DNA from: Gammaproteobacteria bacterium
GTDB lineage: Bacteria; Pseudomonadota; Gammaproteobacteria; Pseudomonadales; Porticoccaceae
Assembly: GCA_003646355.1 (NCBI GenBank)
Contig: QNFO01000002.1
Span: 1 to 28,462 of the forward strand
DNA length: 28,462 nucleotides
Direction of reading: 5' to 3'
The translations under genes were made by a program, and so were the position numbers. The notes under the pieces are model-generated. The model was not told where the DNA came from, searched no databases, and saw only the letters and a program-made list of their open reading frames with translations. Shown here one piece after another: positions 14,225 through 21,468 of the stretch (positions are counted from its first letter, which is position 1; each line of letters opens with the position of its first letter).

Positions 14225-14667
14225 GAGGTGACTATGTCATGATCGTCATCCAGGATGATGATGACGTCTGCTTTCAGCTCTGCAAGAAGGAGGGGGATTC
14301 ACTCGTGGAGTGCCTGTTGGCACCACTAGAGATCCTGCACTTCGATGCAGAGATGATCGAGCAGGCTTTCCGAAAGGGGCAGAATCTCGTCCGTAAGAAG
14401 ATGAGACTCAACCCCACCCACGGCCCTAAGAAGCCACGGGAACCATCGAGGCCCCTGAAGCATAAGCCCTTCGAGAAGCTGTCGGCATTGCCGGTGGAGT
14501 CTCGGAGGTCCCAGCCAAGGGTACGGAAGAAGGCTGTGGCGAAGCAGCCGAAGGGGTCTCGCAAAGAGCGGGATCGAGAGCGCTACCTGCGTCGCGTCGA
14601 GCGGCGTTCGATGGTACGAGCAGGGCAGCTGTTCGATGAGGTGACGCGCATCTTTGAGATGCTCTAG
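14149..14667 (+). CDS. Protein with basic C-terminal half
   Basis: 172 residues, AAGGAGGAGG upstream of ATG. The first ~75 residues are acidic and beta-prone (YVMIVIQDDDDV). Residues ~80-155 are very basic (KKPREPSRPLKHK, RKKAVAKQPKGSRKER), suggesting nucleic-acid binding. No family recognised. A 10-bp hairpin follows the stop. Confidence 0.75.
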   Translation: METVRVLDSRGEVVEESRVLQRHFLGGDYVMIVIQDDDDVCFQLCKKEGDSLVECLLAPLEILHFDAEMIEQAFRKGQNLVRKKMRLNPTHGPKKPREPSRPLKHKPFEKLSALPVESRRSQPRVRKKAVAKQPKGSRKERDRERYLRRVERRSMVRAGQLFDEVTRIFEML

Positions 14668-14683
14668 TAACAAACGTGTGCAG

Positions 14684-14709
14684 GGGGAGGCCCGATTGTG
14701 GGTCTCCCC
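14684..14709 (+). promoter_or_regulatory. 10-bp hairpin before the 167-aa gene
   Basis: GGGGAGGCCC (14684-14693) pairs with GGGTCTCCCC (14700-14709) around a 6-nt loop, with one G-T pair. No U-tract follows, so it is not a standard intrinsic terminator. It may be an mRNA-stabilising or translation-control element, as the next ribosome site begins 12 nt later. Confidence 0.5.
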
Positions 14710-14730
14710 TAGATCACGATGGAGTTTTGT

Positions 14731-15234
14731 ATGGTTTTCACTAAGGAAGAGATCGATCAGTTCCGGGAGGTAGTCGTCACGACGCTTCGGGAAGGAGTCG
14801 AGTCTGGGAACAGAGTCGTACCTGCTGGCTTTGCTTTGTCCACGGTATCCCCCACTTCAAACGCCACGAAGAGTCTCGGGCAAGCATTCTACGGACGCCC
14901 TGTTCAGGAGCCCGAGGATGTCTTGAGGATGTCCATGCTTGTGCGTGCCCTGGCGATGCGAGGCCAAGCTCGTTCAGCAGCGATGGCCCTCGTCACTGAG
15001 GTGGAGATGCTCCCCTCGAACGAGATGTTCGAGACGGACGCTGAGTCGGTGGCGGTGATCTACCTAGATCATCTCCAGGATCGCTACGAGGTGTGGTATG
15101 CGCCGGTCATTGAGCGTGAAGACGCCACCCCCACTGTTGGGGAGTTCATCAAGATGTCGGGGCTCAGTCACCAGACTGAACTCCCTCACCTGCTACCGCT
15201 AGATCTGTATGGGCCAGCGGCAGGCACAGCGTAA
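14731..15234 (+). CDS. Unknown protein
   Basis: 167 residues. ATG 14731 was chosen over ATG 14719 because GGAG, which belongs to the earlier codons, sits exactly 6 nt before 14731. Helical, Met/Ala-rich centre (MLVRALAMRGQARSAAMAL). No family recognised. Ends 9 nt before the dcd start. Confidence 0.75.
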   Translation: MVFTKEEIDQFREVVVTTLREGVESGNRVVPAGFALSTVSPTSNATKSLGQAFYGRPVQEPEDVLRMSMLVRALAMRGQARSAAMALVTEVEMLPSNEMFETDAESVAVIYLDHLQDRYEVWYAPVIEREDATPTVGEFIKMSGLSHQTELPHLLPLDLYGPAAGTA

Positions 15235-15243
15235 GGGGACAGC

Positions 15244-15882
15244 ATGATTTTAGGCGACGCCGACATTCTACGAGCCATAGCCAAGGAGGACATCACCCTC
15301 GACCCCGAGCCCAACTGGGACGAGCAGCTCCAGCCTGCAAGCATTGACCTCCGCCTGGGGCACAGCTTCAAGGTCTACAAGCTGGGGGTCGGTTATGGCA
15401 GGCGTGTCATTGATACGCGGGTGCCCGACCCCGAGACTGGTGAGCGGTTGGTGCTCGACGACTACATGAATGACGTCGAGCTGATAGAGGGGGAGCGCTT
15501 CATCTTGGAGCCCGATGCCTTCGCTCTCGCTACCACGTTGGAGAGGATCAGCCTCTGCCCAAAGCTGGTGGGGCGTGTCGAGGGGCGTTCGAGTTGGGGG
15601 CGGATGGGCCTGATGATCCACAGCACAGCAGGCTTCATCGATCCTGGCTTCGAGGGGAATATCACCTTGGAGCTGAGCAACGCCGGGCGCTTCCCGATTG
15701 CTCTTTACCCTGGTGACCGTATCTGCCAGATCAGCCTGCACACCATGAGTAGACCTGCGCAGAAGCCCTACGGAGTGAAGCGCAACAGCAAGTACCAAGG
15801 CCAGACCGGAGTCACGGTCAGCCGCATACACGAGGATTTGAATGACCAAGAAGTTCAAGGCACGGACGGTGAAGCTGGTTGA
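15244..15882 (+). CDS. dcd: dCTP deaminase, bifunctional dCTP deaminase/dUTPase type
   Basis: 212 residues with GGGGA before ATG. The Dcd/dUTPase beta-barrel motifs are clear: LQPASIDLRLG (~29-39), VEGRSSWGRMGLM (~112-124), IHSTAGFIDPGFEGNITLEL (~125-144, catalytic Glu143), ALYPGDRICQI, and the C-terminal lid SKYQGQTGVTVSR. The TAGFIDPGF version, as I recall it, matches mycobacterial and archaeal enzymes that convert dCTP to dUMP in one active site, whereas E. coli Dcd has TAHRIDPGW. The product dUMP is the substrate of ThyX, encoded four genes later. The 3' end overlaps the next gene by 41 bp. Confidence 0.93.
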   Translation: MILGDADILRAIAKEDITLDPEPNWDEQLQPASIDLRLGHSFKVYKLGVGYGRRVIDTRVPDPETGERLVLDDYMNDVELIEGERFILEPDAFALATTLERISLCPKLVGRVEGRSSWGRMGLMIHSTAGFIDPGFEGNITLELSNAGRFPIALYPGDRICQISLHTMSRPAQKPYGVKRNSKYQGQTGVTVSRIHEDLNDQEVQGTDGEAG

Positions 15883-16402
15883 CCTTGGGGTGAAGCTCCA
15901 ATGGGCCGTCGACCTGATCCGCAAGAAGATCTTCGCTAGGATGGAAGAGGGGTTCACCATCGAGTGCCCCTGCTGTAGCCAGACGGCGAAGATCTACAAG
16001 AGGTCCATCAGCTCGACGATGGTTCGACAGCTCATCGTCATCTGCAAGGCCAGTCGCTCGAAGTGGGCGGACCATGACAACTGGGTGAACGTGAACCGCT
16101 TCTACTTGCCCGGGGCAAGCGGCGACTACGCCAAGCTCCGCTTCTGGGGGCTGATCGAGCCGATGGATGTACGCACGAGGGGCTTCAACTCATCAGGGAT
16201 GTGGCGAATCACCGATGAAGGTCGAGAGTTCGTCAAGGGGGACACACGTGTTCGGAAGCACCTCTTCATCTACAACAACGCCCTCTACGAGATCGATGGG
16301 ACGGATGCTGTGGGTAGGTGGCTCGACATTCACGAAGCGCTGGGAAGTAAGTTCAACTACGCCACCCTGATGAACGCCCCTCTGAGGACACGAAGCCTAT
16401 GA
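15842..16402 (+). CDS. Conserved phage protein with CPCC zinc motif
   Basis: 186 residues; ATG 15842 lies inside the end of dcd with GAGG 6 nt upstream. Pattern: CPCCSQTAKIYKRSIS (~43-58), a helix with MVRQL, GDYAKLRFWGLIEPM, SGMWRITDEGREFVKGD and HLFIYNNALYEI. I recall this series from uncharacterised proteins in many tailed phages. The second half resembles a winged helix. It may bind nucleic acid through the Cys pair; no function is known to me. ATGA overlap with the SNase gene. Confidence 0.8.
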   Translation: MTKKFKARTVKLVDLGVKLQWAVDLIRKKIFARMEEGFTIECPCCSQTAKIYKRSISSTMVRQLIVICKASRSKWADHDNWVNVNRFYLPGASGDYAKLRFWGLIEPMDVRTRGFNSSGMWRITDEGREFVKGDTRVRKHLFIYNNALYEIDGTDAVGRWLDIHEALGSKFNYATLMNAPLRTRSL

Positions 16403-16842
16403 TGCTTTCATACACGTACAAGGCCAAGGTTCTACGGGTCGTTGATGGGGACACCATCGACTTGGAGATCGACTTGGGGTTCAGGCAGTTCGGCAAGCAC
16501 CGATGTCGGCTTCATGGGATCGACACACCTGAGACCTATGGTGTGAAGAAGGACTCGGTGGAGTACAAGGCGGGCTGGGCAGCCAAGGACGCTGTACTGA
16601 AGTGGCTCGACCAATGGGCCCTCATCGAGGGGGAGGTTGGCCGTTGTTGGGAGGTCCTCATTCGGTCTCACGATGGCGGGTACCCCCGAGCAGGGAAGTA
16701 CGGACGTTGGATCGTAGAGGTCTACCCCTACATCCAGTCTGACCCGAAGAAGAAGTTGTCTCGAAAAGAAGTACTCAACGATAACAGATCGCTCAATGAC
16801 TACCTCGTAGAGGCTGGTCACGCGGTAAGGAAGGAATACTGA
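16399..16842 (+). CDS. Staphylococcal-nuclease-like (SNase) nuclease
   Basis: 147 residues from ATG 16399, which overlaps the upstream TGA. SNase family motifs: VVDGDTIDLEIDLGF (metal-binding Asp16 and Asp18 region), CRLHGIDTPE (Arg38, Asp42, Glu45, equal to Arg35, Asp40 and Glu43 of the staphylococcal enzyme), GKYGRWIVEVY and a final LNDYLVEAGHAV. A calcium-dependent cut of DNA or RNA is expected. There is no signal peptide, so it works inside the cell, perhaps in host DNA breakdown or nucleotide recycling beside Dcd and ThyX. Confidence 0.92.
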   Translation: MMLSYTYKAKVLRVVDGDTIDLEIDLGFRQFGKHRCRLHGIDTPETYGVKKDSVEYKAGWAAKDAVLKWLDQWALIEGEVGRCWEVLIRSHDGGYPRAGKYGRWIVEVYPYIQSDPKKKLSRKEVLNDNRSLNDYLVEAGHAVRKEY

Positions 16843-17087
16843 TGTTCATCTGCAAGGACTGTAAGAGGTCAACCCCACCAGGTATGTCTCAGAGGAAGTT
16901 CGTCACCCAGACAAGGGAGCGTACGGACGCCATCACCGAGCGCGTACGCATCGAGACGGTGTTGGAGATCAGCGTGTGCTCTGCCTGCGCCAAGGAGCGG
17001 GGCATGGCTGTGCTCAACGACGATGTCGACGCCATGCGTGCCTTCACCTATCGGCACCAGGCCGAAGTTGCGGAGAAGGCGTCTTGA
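16842..17087 (+). CDS. Small zinc-binding protein
   Basis: 81 residues, TGATG overlap with the SNase gene, AAGGA upstream. CKDC at 4-7 and CSAC at ~46-49 make a likely zinc ribbon. Sits between SNase and ThyX; the stop overlaps the TTG start of thyX. Role unknown. Confidence 0.8.
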   Translation: MFICKDCKRSTPPGMSQRKFVTQTRERTDAITERVRIETVLEISVCSACAKERGMAVLNDDVDAMRAFTYRHQAEVAEKAS

Positions 17088-18055
17088 CGCACAAGGAGTT
17101 CAAGCTGCTCGACCATGGCTATGTGAAGCTCGTGGACCACATGGGTAGCGACCTCGCCCCCCTCGAAGCTGCCAGGATGTCCACGGACAGCGCAACGGGC
17201 GTTGATGAGGACAAGGACGACAGGCTGCGTACCCGCCTGTGGGGAGACAAGCACACGAGCCCGTTCGAGATGAATGAGGTCGTGTTCGAGATCCAATGCC
17301 CCATGTTCGTGCTGCGTCAGCTCGACAGGCATCGGACGGCCACCATCGACAACAGCTCAGCCTACTTCGAGAACTACGATGAGTTCAGGAAGTACACCAA
17401 CCGGAACGAGTTCTCCGGACGGTACTCGAAGATGCCCGACCTCTACTACATCCCACCCGTCGAACGGATCCGGGCAAAGAGCAAGGCCAACAAGCAGGGA
17501 AGTGCTGAGCCTCTCGAACTGGAGGCCCAACAGATGGTGTGTAATGTCATCGAGACGACCACCGCGGTCATCAGGCAGGCCTACGAAACCATCGTGGAAG
17601 AGGGGGTAGCCACTGAGATAGCTCGACTGCCCCTGCCCCAGAACCAGTACACGAAGATCCGCATCAAGGCATCTCTCCTGCATTGGCTCAAGTTCTTCGA
17701 CCTGCGCCTTCGAGGGGATGTCCAGGAAGAGACTCGCTCCTACGCCCAAGCAATGGCCTGGGTCGTTCGAGGGCTCTGGCCTAAGTGCTGGGATGTCTTC
17801 GAGGAACACAACCTCTACGGTGCCCAGCTCAGCCGTAGAGACCGCCAGGTGGTCCACGAGTGGATTGTGGCCATGGATGTCTACCACGAGGACAGCGACA
17901 GAACCGCGGACGCTCCTATGGATGTGTTCAGGCTCGCCGCCCAAGGGTTCGGGTACAACAAGCGCCAGAGAGAGGACCTGCTCAGGAAACTCGAAGGCCC
18001 AGAGGATGACCTGATGACCCTCACCAGCTGCGTGAGCTTCATCGATGTGGAGTGA
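17084..18055 (+). CDS. thyX: Flavin-dependent thymidylate synthase
   Basis: 323 residues. No ATG covers the conserved N-terminus; TTG 17084, with AAGG 4 nt upstream and a TTGA overlap with the previous stop, gives the typical beginning (LLDHGYVKLVDHMG). The family motif RHRX7S is present (RHRTATIDNSS, residues 82-92), as are HTSPFEM before it and LLHWLKFFDLR later. It makes dTMP from dUMP using FAD, NADPH and methylene-tetrahydrofolate. It is longer than common bacterial forms (about 220-260 aa), the extra length being at the C-terminus. With the Dcd upstream it provides a full dCTP-to-dTMP route. Confidence 0.93.
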   Translation: MTHKEFKLLDHGYVKLVDHMGSDLAPLEAARMSTDSATGVDEDKDDRLRTRLWGDKHTSPFEMNEVVFEIQCPMFVLRQLDRHRTATIDNSSAYFENYDEFRKYTNRNEFSGRYSKMPDLYYIPPVERIRAKSKANKQGSAEPLELEAQQMVCNVIETTTAVIRQAYETIVEEGVATEIARLPLPQNQYTKIRIKASLLHWLKFFDLRLRGDVQEETRSYAQAMAWVVRGLWPKCWDVFEEHNLYGAQLSRRDRQVVHEWIVAMDVYHEDSDRTADAPMDVFRLAAQGFGYNKRQREDLLRKLEGPEDDLMTLTSCVSFIDVE

Positions 18056-18218
18056 GTGGGCAACCAAGGCGCTGAAGCTGATGAACGAGAGAGGCATCCT
18101 CGCCCCTGGTGACCGTCGTGCGCTCCTGCACACCCAGAGGACGGGCCTGGAGCCCTATCACACGCTCAAGGGCTTTGTGAATCGCCTAGAGAGCAAGGAG
18201 GAACCATGTTCGGAATGA
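18045..18218 (+). CDS. 57-aa protein overlapping thyX end
   Basis: ATG 18045 lies 8 nt before the thyX stop. The predicted protein (MWSEWATKALKLMNERGILA..., ending SKEEPCSE) is helical and well composed, and it fills the gap to the next micro-gene. Its last codons contain that gene's AAGGAGG site. No clear ribosome site of its own, so translation is probably coupled to thyX. Function unknown. Confidence 0.6.
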   Translation: MWSEWATKALKLMNERGILAPGDRRALLHTQRTGLEPYHTLKGFVNRLESKEEPCSE

Positions 18219-18310
18219 TCTTCGCGGCAGTCATCGGCTACGGCACAGGCGTCCTCATGTGCCTGCGCCACCAGTACGTGAGAGATCACGTAGAGAAACA
18301 GGACGAATAG
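18206..18310 (+). CDS. 34-aa single-pass membrane micropeptide
   Basis: A perfect AAGGAGG-N4-ATG precedes the start. MFGMIFAAVIGYGTGVLMCL is one transmembrane helix, followed by a charged tail (RHQYVRDHVEKQDE). Last gene of the long operon, directly before the motif and terminator at 18312-18395. It could be a holin-like or host-membrane-targeted peptide, but size alone does not prove this. Confidence 0.65.
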   Translation: MFGMIFAAVIGYGTGVLMCLRHQYVRDHVEKQDE

Positions 18311-18311
18311 C

Positions 18312-18329
18312 CTATCAGCCTTGTGAGTC
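18312..18329 (+). promoter_or_regulatory. Motif copy G (CTATCAGCCTTGTGAGTC)
   Basis: Begins one base after the stop of the 34-aa gene and overlaps the left arm of a strong terminator. No gene lies between motif and terminator. Confidence 0.55.
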
Positions 18330-18395
18330 GGGACCCTGTCGTCCCTGTGAGATCCTCCTTCTATCCTCACTGAAGGGTCCCGACTCGCTTTTTAG
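18325..18395 (+). terminator. 13-bp stem terminator of the long operon
   Basis: GAGTCGGGACCCT (18325-18337) pairs perfectly with AGGGTCCCGACTC (18374-18386), followed by GCTTTTT. The 36-nt loop is unusually large and includes CCTCCTT (18354-18360). It ends the operon 11891-18310 and may also be the body of a small RNA started at motif copy G. Confidence 0.85.
18329..18395 (+). ncRNA. Candidate small RNA with anti-Shine-Dalgarno loop
   Basis: If motif copy G is a promoter, the only product is an RNA of about 65-75 nt made of the 13-bp stem, the 36-nt loop and the U-tail. The loop segment GATCCTCCTTCTA closely resembles the 16S rRNA 3' end (GATCACCTCCTTTCTA), so it could pair with Shine-Dalgarno sequences. 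Inference from sequence only. Confidence 0.35.
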
Positions 18396-18567
18396 GATCG
18401 TCCCATATAGGGCGGGTCCATGTACGTTCTGACAGCCCATCATATGAGGGGGTCGTAGAGACCCAGTTCGTGTTTACATGATCAGGTGGGCATAGTCAGG
18501 TTATTCACAGGCCACACGCCCGTAAACACTTTTGCTAAGCTAATCGGAGCAGCAAGGATCGGGGAAT
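18396..18567. promoter_or_regulatory. Promoter region of the second plus-strand unit
   Basis: 172 bp without a gene. It contains CCCATATAGGG (18409-18419 area), CATCATATGAGGG (near 18440; nearly repeated as CATGATATGAGGG near 19050), TTTACATGATCA and TTTTGCTAAGCTAAT. On the minus strand the last reads GATTAGCTTAG, a distant motif variant. Probably holds the promoter for 18568 onward; no exact -10/-35 pair is convincing. Confidence 0.4.
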
Positions 18568-18699
18568 ATGGCCAAACACGTCTGGTCACCCAACCAGCAG
18601 CGATGTGTGAAGTGCGAGATGCACCGGGACTGGCCTGGAGCGCGGAACTCGTGCAGTCTCCCGCGAGGGATAACCAAGGAGAAGAGAGCCAGTGTTACT
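18568..18699 (+). CDS. Small Cys-rich protein, 3' end uncertain
   Basis: ATG 18568 follows GGGGA. MAKHVWSPNQQRCVKCEMHR and DWPGARNSCSLPRG look like a small zinc finger (CxxC...C) of a type common in phages. The frame has no stop until 19053 and overlaps the next gene out of frame; beyond about residue 43 it turns Arg/Pro/Gly-rich as a shadow does. Either the true protein is 161 aa with a poor tail, or an indel removed the original stop. The end given is where convincing coding ceases. Confidence 0.4.
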
Positions 18700-19015
18700 A
18701 GAGCAGATCGAGAAGAAGGCCAAAGTCCTTCAGATGCGCGTCCACATTCTCAAGGACCTGATCGAGTCAGCCCGGGAGGACTACAGAGTCCAGACCGAGT
18801 GCGACGACAAGGAGATCGGCGACCACAAGACAATGGGCATCAGCGTCTCATCGGGAGTGAGGCATCGGTTGGACAAGGTGGCGAGGAAGTACAGCCTCCG
18901 CAAGAGCCGAAGGCAGGCAGCACTTCTCGCGATCAACGCAGGGTGCAGAATCCTCCTCGATACCGAAGAGCTGGAGGCTTCCCAGGTGGAGGACATCCAG
19001 CCACTATCCGAGTAG
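18692..19015 (+). CDS. Coiled-coil / ribbon-helix-helix-type protein
   Basis: 107 residues from GTG 18692 (AAGGAGAAGAGA upstream). The N-terminal ~40 residues form a coiled coil (LLEQIEKKAKVLQMRVHILK). Residues ~48-88 (MGISVSSGVRHRLDKVARKY, then SLRKSRRQAALLAINAG) have the strand-helix-helix pattern of RHH DNA-binding proteins. Followed by a second protein of similar type, so the two may be a regulatory pair. Confidence 0.75.
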   Translation: MLLEQIEKKAKVLQMRVHILKDLIESAREDYRVQTECDDKEIGDHKTMGISVSSGVRHRLDKVARKYSLRKSRRQAALLAINAGCRILLDTEELEASQVEDIQPLSE

Positions 19016-19066
19016 TTCGGGATCGAACACACGCATACTTTTTGCCGCCATGATATGAGGGACACC

Positions 19067-19297
19067 ATGAATGACACTGACGACACCAAGCCAAGCATCA
19101 CGATGAAGACCTTGGCTCTCGACCTACCCATCGAGGTCCACGAGCGCATCGAGCGTATCCTCGGCAGGCGCACGGACAAGGCATCGAAGAAGGCCTTGGG
19201 CTTCGAGGCACTCAACATCGGGCTCAACGTCATGGAGTCAGCCCTCGATGACCTGGACAATCCCCCTGTTGCTCAGCCTGCGGGTTGGCCCAAGTGA
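19067..19297 (+). CDS. Small ribbon-helix-helix-like protein
   Basis: 76 residues. ATG 19067 was chosen rather than ATG 19055 because GAGG lies 6 nt upstream. MKTLALDLPIEVHERIERIL and the following helix (KASKKALGFEALNIGL) match the RHH layout: a beta strand that lies in the major groove, then two helices. Overlaps the endolysin start (TGATG). Probably a DNA-binding regulator. Confidence 0.75.
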   Translation: MNDTDDTKPSITMKTLALDLPIEVHERIERILGRRTDKASKKALGFEALNIGLNVMESALDDLDNPPVAQPAGWPK

Positions 19298-20397
19298 TGA
19301 GCCCATCGGAGATCACAAGCGCCACCAACTACAACAAGAAGCACCTCCCCTCTGAGGGTGAGGCCAACCTCGTTCAATCAGTGGTTGGCGCCAAGGAAGA
19401 TGGTATTTGGGGAGAGCTGACTGTCGAGGCTGTGGCTGAATGGCAGCGTCGTCGAGACCTGTACGCAGATGGCAAGGTCGGCCCAGACACGTGGGATATG
19501 ATCCAAGGTGAGTGTCGCCTGGAGCCCGAACCTGCTCACTCAGGGCAGAAGCCTGTCCATGGCATCTGGGTGGATGACCCTCGCCGCATCAAGCAGGCCA
19601 AGTACTGGGACGAGATGCAGGAGCATGGTATCTCGTCGATCGCCCTGATGTTCGAGGGGATGAACGAGAAGTTCAACCCGTTCTACTCGTACGACAGTGT
19701 CGAGGCCATCTGCAAGCTGGCACTGGAGCGGAACATGCAGGTGGGCATCACGGACTGGCCGTGGCCGAATGAGCGGTGGATGAATGACATGTACGCCCAC
19801 ACCAGGCGGATGTTCGACCGTGATGACCTCGGGTTCCCCCTCGCCTTCCACGAGTCAGACGTCGAGGGCAACTGGAAGCCGAAGAACGTCAGGGACTTCA
19901 TCAACATCGACAAGGCAGGGAACAGGCTCGTGGATGTGAAGTCTGCGGTGGTCGACGGGACCTATGCCCGGATGGAGACTACGAGCTTCACGAGCCACAC
20001 AGAGAATGGCAGAGCCGCAGACGTGGCCCCTCATATGGACGCCGTGTTCAACCAGGGCTACGCCGTGCGGTCTCGTAGACGCAAGAACAAGGAGGGGGAG
20101 AACGAAAAGTGGCTCATCCCCTGGAGCCATACCTATGGCCCAGGCAACATGGTCAAGCACACCCTCGACCGCTCACTTCAGATTCCCGGCATCGGTGATG
20201 GCCTCCCCAAGCTCGGGGCTGGACTCGCTGCCTACGATCAGAAGTGGCCAGGTCACTCCGGTCAAGAGGCCATGCTGAAGAGCTACGAGCAGGCCCTCAC
20301 CTTCGGCGTCTTCGAGGTGCGGTGGTGGAGCTTCAAGTGGATCTTCGGCAAGTACGCCAAGGCCTACGGGAAGTCCTTCCTCAAGTCGGTGAGGTGA
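19297..20397 (+). CDS. Endolysin-like protein: peptidoglycan-binding domain plus TIM-barrel-type hydrolase
   Basis: 366 residues from ATG 19297, overlapping the previous stop. Residues ~20-75 are a PG_binding_1 module: a helix with NLVQSVVGAKEDGIWGELTV, then AVAEWQRRRDLYADGKVGPDTW. The rest (~90-366) resembles a beta/alpha barrel glycoside hydrolase: GIWVDDPRRIKQAKYWDEM, ISSIALMFEGMN, QVGITDWPWPN, VEGNWKPKNVRDFINID. Acidic residues at strand ends (DD, E in MFEGMN, D in TDWPW) could be catalytic. There is no signal peptide, so a holin would be needed. The substrate (cell-wall glycan) is inferred from the binding domain. Confidence 0.75.
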   Translation: MSPSEITSATNYNKKHLPSEGEANLVQSVVGAKEDGIWGELTVEAVAEWQRRRDLYADGKVGPDTWDMIQGECRLEPEPAHSGQKPVHGIWVDDPRRIKQAKYWDEMQEHGISSIALMFEGMNEKFNPFYSYDSVEAICKLALERNMQVGITDWPWPNERWMNDMYAHTRRMFDRDDLGFPLAFHESDVEGNWKPKNVRDFINIDKAGNRLVDVKSAVVDGTYARMETTSFTSHTENGRAADVAPHMDAVFNQGYAVRSRRRKNKEGENEKWLIPWSHTYGPGNMVKHTLDRSLQIPGIGDGLPKLGAGLAAYDQKWPGHSGQEAMLKSYEQALTFGVFEVRWWSFKWIFGKYAKAYGKSFLKSVR

Positions 20398-20864
20398 TGT
20401 TCGAGGGTAAGGCCCAGATCGAAGCGATGTGGGTAAAGATGATGGGTACGATGGATCTCAAGTACGAGATCTACCAGCTAGGGATGAGGACAATGAAGAA
20501 CGCCAAGTTCACACACGAGGAGATACTCCATGGTTGGAGCGTTGGCTGGGAAGACGAGGAAGAGGACATCCTCATGATCGAGTGTGTCTGTGGTCACCTG
20601 TCCGTGAGGGATAGGGACCAGGTCCAAGACCACGTGTGCCCAGGCTGCGGGTTCGTGCCTACGAAATGTGGCGTGACCAAGAATGAGAAGGTCGATACCG
20701 TGGCCAAGAGCCTGAGGGACCTCGCCGACCGCATCGAGAAGCGGGAAGTGGAGCCCCTCAACCTGGTCTTCGAGCGAGACCATGAACCCGTCATGGATGA
20801 CTCGGGAGAGCTGGTCGAGCACAAGCCTGGGCGTATGCGCCTCATCGTAGAGTGGGAGAGCTAG
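20397..20864 (+). CDS. Zinc-ribbon protein
   Basis: 155 residues, TGATG overlap with the endolysin gene. An acidic helical N-terminal half (EDEEEDILMIE) is followed by CVCG...CPGCG (~62-83), a clear zinc ribbon, then a helix (VDTVAKSLRDLADRIEKRE) and beta-prone end. No function recognised. Confidence 0.75.
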   Translation: MFEGKAQIEAMWVKMMGTMDLKYEIYQLGMRTMKNAKFTHEEILHGWSVGWEDEEEDILMIECVCGHLSVRDRDQVQDHVCPGCGFVPTKCGVTKNEKVDTVAKSLRDLADRIEKREVEPLNLVFERDHEPVMDDSGELVEHKPGRMRLIVEWES

Positions 20865-21116
20865 GTGGACGAGGGGTCCTATGCCTGCCCTGAGGGTGGG
20901 GAGCATTGCTTGGACTTCTTTCGAGTGTTCAGCAAGTGCCCAGAGCCTAAGGAGTTTGCGATCTGTTGCAAGTGTGGGGCTGAATCAAGGCTGGAGGCTG
21001 TAGCCTCACCATCTACCCATTACTGCGTGCTCTGTGGGCGGATGGGTCCTGGACGAGAGCACGAATGTGATCGCTCCCAGGAGCGGTATGGCAAGGAGAC
21101 AACCGATGGCGGGTGA
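20865..21116 (+). CDS. Cys-rich protein
   Basis: 83 residues from GTG 20865, directly after the previous stop. Ten cysteines in pairs (CPEGGEHC, CCKCG, CVLCG, HEC) suggest two zinc sites. Ends by overlapping the next gene's start. Role unknown. Confidence 0.7.
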   Translation: MDEGSYACPEGGEHCLDFFRVFSKCPEPKEFAICCKCGAESRLEAVASPSTHYCVLCGRMGPGREHECDRSQERYGKETTDGG

Positions 21117-21303
21117 AGTCGAAGATACGAAGAAGGGCTTGTCGGCGCTCATGCGGCATCTCGCTGATGAACTCGACGAGGGCAGGATAGAGCCCAAGGC
21201 GTTCAGCTCGTTGGGTGGGATCGTGGTGAAGAGTCACGGAACCCTGAAGGTCAACATCCCCTCGGGGAAGAACCAGTTCATGCTGGTCTACGAGAAGCCA
21301 TGA
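21106..21303 (+). CDS. Unknown 65-aa protein
   Basis: ATG 21106 with AAGGAG-N7. A helical first half (EDTKKGLSALMRHLADELDEG) and a beta-prone second half (GIVVKSHGTLKVNI). No family recognised. The longer frame from 21034 overlaps the upstream gene and was not used. Confidence 0.7.
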   Translation: MAGEVEDTKKGLSALMRHLADELDEGRIEPKAFSSLGGIVVKSHGTLKVNIPSGKNQFMLVYEKP

Positions 21304-21455
21304 GATGCGAACATGAGGGGTGTCTTCTGCGTGGTGAGTGCTGCGGACACACGGAGACTGAGACGCCTAGTGGGCGTTGGGTTCCCTCTGAGCCCCTGCC
21401 CTTCTACGAAGGTGCCTTCTGGCGCTTTCTGAGGTGGATTGGTCTGCGAGTATGA
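21300..21455 (+). CDS. 51-aa Cys/Trp-rich protein
   Basis: ATG 21300 overlaps the previous stop (ATGA). MRCEHEGCLLRGECCGH has four cysteines with His, a compact metal site; the C-terminus FYEGAFWRFLRWIGLRV is amphipathic and could lie on a membrane. End of this unit, followed by motif copy H. Confidence 0.6.
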   Translation: MRCEHEGCLLRGECCGHTETETPSGRWVPSEPLPFYEGAFWRFLRWIGLRV

Positions 21456-21468
21456 AGGCTTGATCGGC

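Noticed and set aside
17357..18133. 258-aa minus-strand open frame
   Set aside because: Entirely antisense to thyX, which is certain; a shadow.
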